The translations under genes and the position numbers were made by a program. The notes under the pieces are model-generated. The model worked only from the letters and a program-made list of their open reading frames with translations. It had not been told where the DNA came from and made no database searches. From contig OZ025857.1 in the NCBI GenBank assembly GCA_964019425.1, forward strand, positions 1-64,000: 64,000 nt of DNA, given 5' to 3'. The stretch is from Flectonema sp. DT1601. Its lineage: Eukaryota > Euglenozoa > Diplonemea > Diplonemida > Diplonemidae. Positions 58,935 to 64,000 of the stretch are shown one piece after another. Each line of letters starts with the position of its first letter. Within the stretch, counting starts at the first letter, position 1.

Positions 58935-59363
58935 GTTTTGGTTATAGTTTCTGTTTTAAATAAATATCAACTCTCTGAATACGGATCAACAGTGATAAAG
59001 GTATCACGAAGTATTATATCTTTCATGTGTTTCCTTTTGTTGACGAAGAAAAATGACATTTTAACATTACTAACATTCGAAGCGACAAACGGCAAGAGGA
59101 ATGCGTAAGGAAAATAAAAATGAGGCGCAGAAAGTAAGTTTCTTCGTTCATATGATTGACTCACAGTCGGTTCTTTTCTAACAAAATCTTTCTTTTGTAA
59201 GTTTGTGCCGAAAGTTATTACTCGCGCTCCAAACGGAGTTGAGCCGTGGTGCGCGTTGTGTTCGTTAGTTGCTGGAAATGTTTACTAACGGCCAGTATGC
59301 TATCTCACAGTAAGTTCTGATTTAGAAAATGATTTCACGTAACTTTACTTCGCATGATCATCT
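58935..59363. other. Intergenic region between the coiled-coil gene and ELP3
   Basis: About 430 bp holding the 5' flank of the coiled-coil gene and the 3' flank of ELP3. No further gene seen. Confidence 0.5.
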
Positions 59364-61372
59364 TCAGTCAGTAGAAATATTAAAATAAGGGAATCCATAA
59401 TATTCCAAAATACATTGCAGAACAAATAACGTCACTAAGATCGCAAGCATACGCCATCTCAAGTCGTGCTTCAAAGGACGGATAACTTGTGCTGGTGGGT
59501 ACTTATCGAAGTGTTTAATCATAAATTGACCTTCACCTTCTTCTTCATAACCAAACTTGCGATAGTAGTTCTTTGTTCCTACACCTGCAATGATTGCCAT
59601 GGACCTGTAGCCTGCTTCGTAGGCGATTGACTCGGACTCAGCAATGAGACGAGCTCCGAATCCGAAATGTTGGGAGTTCTTTAAGAGGGTGTCTGAGTTC
59701 CCAGATTTTGTAGCAACCAGTTGCCCATACACATGCAGTTCACGAATAAGTGCCACCCTGTCACTTAGCTCTGGAAAGAGGCCTTCAGGGTAATACTTTC
59801 TCTTAGAAAGGCGTAACCTCAAGAAACCACACAGAATCTCACCAGGTGCCTCAAATGACAAAAAATACTCGTCTCCCCCACTCCCGCGGTAATGTCTGCG
59901 CTGCAAAACAGCCTCCGCTGATAAACGGAGACTTCTCTCTCCTGCTGCTTTTCCATCTCTGGCCTTCAATCGCTTTCCAGCCCCACAATTCTCATCACCT
60001 ATTTGCCACCCGGAGATATCACCGAGCTCTCGACAACGAATGCATCGACAGCGCTTGCCTTGTGCGAGCATTTTCCCAATGATTTCCTCCCTCAAGTTTG
60101 TTTGTCCGACTCCTGCTTCAATGTACAATCCCGGGATGTCTCTTACAATTCTGTTAAGACGAATCCAAGGGTGCATCTTCCCCTTTACGTATGCGATAAC
60201 ATCAGTTAGTGATGATTCAGCATATGGTGTGTAGGTACCGTCTTTGTACCACTGCTCAATCTTAGTCCAGGGAACTACTTCACAAGGATAGATTTTCCAT
60301 TGGTCTGCTTGGAGGTCCTCGTCGTAGAGGACTTGATCGAACATTTGCTTATCGAGCGCTGGATTCGAGCCGGGCAAGTTAGGCATTAGATGAATGTCTA
60401 ATTTATAACACGAGTCCTTCAGTAGTCGAATAGCTTCTTTTGCGGCTTCCGCGTCGTGTCCTCTGTTTACGTACTTCAATACGCCAGGATCTGTGTGTTG
60501 CAGTCCTAGTTGTACCCGTGTTGCTCCATACTTCCTTAATCGTCTTATTTCTTCATCGTTTATGCAATCGGGGCGCGTTTCAAGTGTGAGTCCAATAATT
60601 TTACATGCAGCAGCTTCATTTTCACGTTGCTCTTGTAACAACGATTTCCGTTGTCTTGGATTTCTGTTACCAAAAGTATTGGCTGCGTAAAACAGATCTC
60701 TTATAAAGGCTTCTTGGTAGTCCAATGGGTATGAGTGCCAAGTTCCACCGAGGACTAACAACTCAACTTTATCAACTGGATGACCATTCATATGCAGAGT
60801 CACCGCCCTGTCATTGAATTGTAAGATCGGATCAAACTGATTCTGATTGGCTCTCCTAACAGCTGGTTCGTCTCTTAAATAACTACGAGGTTGTCCAGGT
60901 TGTGAAGGACAGTAATGACAATCCCACTGACAGGTAAATGTTTGTGGATCACCACCAGGAACTTGAGGTGTAGGACTTGTCAAAACAGTTATCACTAATA
61001 CTCCACTCTGACTCTTAGACGCCTTAGTCACAAGTAGAGTTCTCAATTCTGGAAATTCCGCAACAGTACCAGCCTTTCGTAGTCTCATGTAGGCGTTCAA
61101 AAGTTTTGATTTCTTCAAACTAATTCGAAAAATCTTTCTAAGTCCTGCAAGTGTTTTCTGAAGTCCGGCTTCTGTTTGAGGAGGGCATCGAACTAACTCC
61201 AAGACAGCGCTCTCGTAGGGTTTGATCTGTTTTAGTTTTGATTGGAACGGTCTGTCTTATACACTCAGACTTTGTGTGATCAACATACCTCCTCAGCACT
61301 TAGCACGTTGTCGTATCTCTTCCAAATATCTTCGAGGCAATGGTTTTGGTACATCAGCTCCTTCTCACCCAC
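59364..61372 (-). CDS. ELP3: Elongator complex protein 3, tail-anchored form
   Basis: The main exon is 61226-59364. It is preceded by an exon at 61372-61289 joined in phase 0 (donor GAG|GTATGT, acceptor AAAACAG). An ATG at 61354 can start it, or a further 5' exon near 61481-61533 may contribute (MSRPPSVTPYM). Elp3 modifies wobble uridine (cm5U) in tRNA. The radical SAM domain has CQWDCHYCP (three Fe-S cysteines), VLGGTWHSYP and LTLETRPDCI. The acetyltransferase domain has RELHVYG, FGFGARL and AGVGTKNYYRKFGY. Unlike yeast or human Elp3, the protein continues beyond FMIKHFDK into a basic stretch and one C-terminal hydrophobic helix (MLAILVTLFVLQCILEYYGF), ending 8 residues later. Toxoplasma Elp3 has such a tail anchor to the mitochondrial outer membrane. 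Confidence 0.92.
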
Positions 61373-61533
61373 CTGTTGGTTGTTTTATTACGAAGACCTC
61401 TCAAGCAACAATTATTATTACCGGACTGGTAAGTTAAAGTTTGATAATGTTGTTGAACTGAATTAAAAAAAAATCAAACCATTTCATCCGGTGCCATGGG
61501 CATATACGGCGTCACGCTTGGAGGTCGAGACAT

Positions 61534-62361
61534 TCTTTTAGACAATACTGAAGAAGGGGGGTCAGGAGGAGGAGTTGCTTAATTATTACATCAAATCAAA
61601 ATGAATAGAAGTGGGCAACAAGATGGCTGCAGTCATTCGACATACTTTAGGGAGGATGGGACTCTAGGGAAGAGACTAGTCGCTGGAGATTATGAATCCG
61701 TCGCTTTTGATAAAAACGACCGAGACTGCCGACAACTAAAAGAATTTCTAGTTCTCTTTTATTTGCTTTATGCTTAATTTCTTTCAATACTTTTGTTCTA
61801 CTTCGCACTAACGCGCGTGATATCTTTTTTTGTTTTGTTGCACACAATGATTGTACAAGAAGAGTATCGTAATAACAATTATCATGTCTTCTGAGATCAA
61901 AATATTTTCAAACCGAATGAAGACACTTAAGCAAAAGGACTAAAGGACTCCATCTGATGAAGCGAGCAGGGTGAACTATAAACAGATAAAAACAGAAGGA
62001 AAAACATCTAATAACCGGACGTGGCTGGTTGGTTTTTGGGAAATGGGTGAAAGACTGACAGCCGTCGGGGGGAAAACAAAGAAAAAATAAAAAATAAATA
62101 TTAGTGGGCATATTTTACACAAAACAGGGGGAGAGGACAAACTACTAACGGATAGTACGAATCCGTTTAAGACATTCACAACTAATATGTTTTCGAGTCA
62201 GCGGTGATAGACCACTTTGCACAACTTGTGACTCGGATAACAATTAGTAACTTCAAATAGATTTTAAAACACTCAGTCAACCTCAACGATTGATTGAGAA
62301 GTGTCAGACGAAACTATTATGCATCTTTTAGTTACTTTCAATGCTGCAATAGGACTTGTGT
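61534..62361. other. Intergenic region between ELP3 and RAD21
   Basis: Short frames only. A plus-strand ATG frame at 61601-61777 would encode 58 aa, and an overlapping basic minus-strand frame covers 61647-61847 without an ATG. Neither is supported by a domain or splice signals. The rest is AT-rich flank. Confidence 0.4.
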
Positions 62362-64000
62362 TCAGTGTTTAGAGCGCTTCGTAATTGGAGTCAAGTTGAC
62401 GTCAGATGCATGCGATGAATTACTGTTGAGACCCTGATTGAAATCATCTCCCTTCGTGAGTGTGATTTCCGTATATGGTCGTGACTGCTGAAGATCAATG
62501 TGACCCTTTGAAGATAAAACGAGGAGATCCATAAATTTCGCAGCTGCTTCGCGTCTCGTGCAGGACTTTGAGGAGAGCAGCGAACTGAACGTGGTTTTGT
62601 TTTTAGTTTTCATTATTTTTTTAAGTTCTCCGAGTGTTTCCCTCGCTGATACGATTGGATCCACCACGTCAGACGCGGTGTCGACATTTGGCTGAGGGAT
62701 TTCAGGGTTTTGCATAAACATGTCCTCATGTTGAAAATTAGGCTCCGGCATTAAGATGTCGTCTCCAGCTGGCCCTACTGTGCTACTTCTTGGAGTGATA
62801 GGCACCAAGGCCGAGTGAGCACCTGTGTAGGTCGAAGAGCCGTCTCTCTGTTTGGTTGATAATTTTTGTTAACTTCGTTGATCAGACTCTCGAGAGCCCG
62901 TTAATCGCAATAATAATAAATAGGTTTATCCTTTAATCGCTCTTCGAATGAAACGATGACACAGTTACCTTCCGTTCCTGTGAATATAAAACAAGCATAC
63001 CGAAGAGTGTTGTTGTGCTATTTTAATAAGAGCGTTCCCTACAACTTGACCAACGATGGAGCGGTGAACCTGATTATTATTACTTTGAGTTAATTCTCCG
63101 CAACAAGACACGGCAAACATTAGAAAAGTTAACAATACCTCGTCCTTATCCACTTTGTCATCCATGCCCGTTTCCCAGGTGCTGCGTCCTTCAGCGTAGT
63201 CAAATTTCCGTTTTCTCATAGGTTCCATCATGAACATTAAGTCTCCAGCTGACAATTTCTGATCTTGTTTGGTGCGAAGCTCCTCTTCGGTGTGTGGGAT
63301 TGGAATAAATGGTCTAAGAGAAAGATTCCCTTCCTGCCATCCCTTTATAGTTGACCTGGGGATTTGAGTTCTCGAGTCAAAGTTCCTGAGCTGCTTTGGT
63401 GGTGCTGGGGCAGAAGGAGGAGGAACAGGTTCAACAGATTTTTCTGTTCCTGTCCCAGCGACTGTTTCAACTGTTACGGGTGAAACACCTGGTGGCAAAC
63501 CTGCTCCATCAGTACTGGTTTCTGGGTCCATATATTTCTTTAAGAAATCATCTTCTGGTATGTGAACATTAAACAGGTCATTGTACTCTTGACCTTCTCT
63601 GGCTTTCTCCAAACTGGTAGGTTCGTCAGATTTGGCGCCAGGTGTTTTTGCCGGAGTCTTTTCTGAATTGTAATCGATGTCGTCTTGGACTTGAGAGGTT
63701 TCCTTAAAGTTGAAGCTTGGAGGCTGAAACCAATCATCAGGAATAAAAGCTTCTGTGACACCGAGAGCTGGTTTGTCTTCAGTTCCGAGCATGTCTGCGA
63801 CATCAAATGATGCCAACTCTGGAATAGCAACCAACTCTTCGATTCCAATTGGAATGGTCACTGCCTTCTCTTTAGCAGCTGCTGATGGCTCCTCAACCAT
63901 TTCAACCACAGCAATATGAACAGGTTTCTTAGTCAGCTCTGTTGACTCTTTTAGTAAGAAAGACACCTTGTTGGCGTAGATCCTATTTTTATTATTTCGG
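62362..64000 (-). CDS. RAD21: Cohesin kleisin subunit Rad21/Scc1, partial (5' end outside the window)
   Basis: Exons seen are >64000-63139 and 62847-62362, joined in phase 0 through a 291-bp intron (GAG|GTATTG ... AAACAG). The last exon ends in the Rad21/Rec8 C-terminal winged-helix domain that binds the SMC1 head: TFSSLLSSKSCTRREAAAKF, then LLVLSSKGHIDLQQSRPYTEI. The left part of the visible protein (NRIYANKVSFLLKES) fits the end of the N-terminal SMC3-binding domain (GVVRIY..K..YLL..C), followed by VTIPIGIEELVAIPEL. A long acidic, proline-rich linker separates the two, as usual. The start codon and most of the N-terminal domain are beyond the right edge. Kleisin bridges the SMC1-SMC3 ring in sister-chromatid cohesion. 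Confidence 0.88.

Noticed and set aside
61601-61847. Small overlapping frames between ELP3 and RAD21 (58 aa plus strand, 66 aa minus strand)
   Set aside because: No domain, no splice signals, and the minus-strand frame lacks an ATG. Not enough to call a gene.

Overview
The window looks like nuclear DNA of a free-living or parasitic unicellular eukaryote that uses the standard genetic code. Genes carry short GT-AG introns (about 57-290 bp), all three stop codons end recognisable genes, and the conserved genes (MBF1, ELP3, RAD21) are eukaryotic. The lineage cannot be fixed from sequence alone. The tail-anchored form of Elp3 recalls apicomplexans and related algae, and Crinkler/RHS-type genes are abundant in several protist and fungal groups.

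Bases 1-9873 hold five arrays of an 8-bp minisatellite (GGGTTTGC, same orientation throughout), separated by two nearly identical ~317-bp spacers and by unique DNA carrying a truncated retroelement RNase H. The last array is fused in frame to the end of a P-loop ATPase gene.

Bases 9811-24153 are a transposon- and effector-rich zone. It contains a Crinkler/RHS-like gene joining an HNH nuclease exon to a P-loop ATPase exon, a tRNA-derived SINE with a visible target-site duplication, a reverse transcriptase fragment joined to a broken Crinkler gene, a Mutator-like transposase between perfect 53-bp inverted repeats with SINEs and a hairpin-bearing ~182-bp tandem repeat inside, a Crinkler fragment flanked by a 12-bp duplication, and one apparently intact Crinkler gene.

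Bases 23887-57695 are a recent segmental amplification. The order is P1-M1-C1-M2-C2-M3-C3-P2-M4-C4-M5. C is the large exon of a Crinkler-type ATPase/nuclease (CRN1). M is a short header exon, a (GTT)n array, a small membrane-protein exon and the 3' part of MBF1. P is a second ATPase family (CRN2) with a different header. Only M5 runs on into a complete MBF1 gene, so the other four MBF1 copies are 5'-truncated pseudogenes. Header exons join the large exons through a shared first intron with the same phase, so headers and effector bodies have been exchanged as cassettes. Three ATPase families (CRN1, CRN2, CRN3) share Walker A, Walker B and a G-N/H-P-R motif, and CRN1 and CRN2 end in a nuclease-like QxK region.

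Bases 57031-64000 are conserved single-copy sequence, all on the minus strand: MBF1, a coiled-coil protein, tail-anchored ELP3, and the C-terminal part of the cohesin kleisin RAD21, which runs out of the window.
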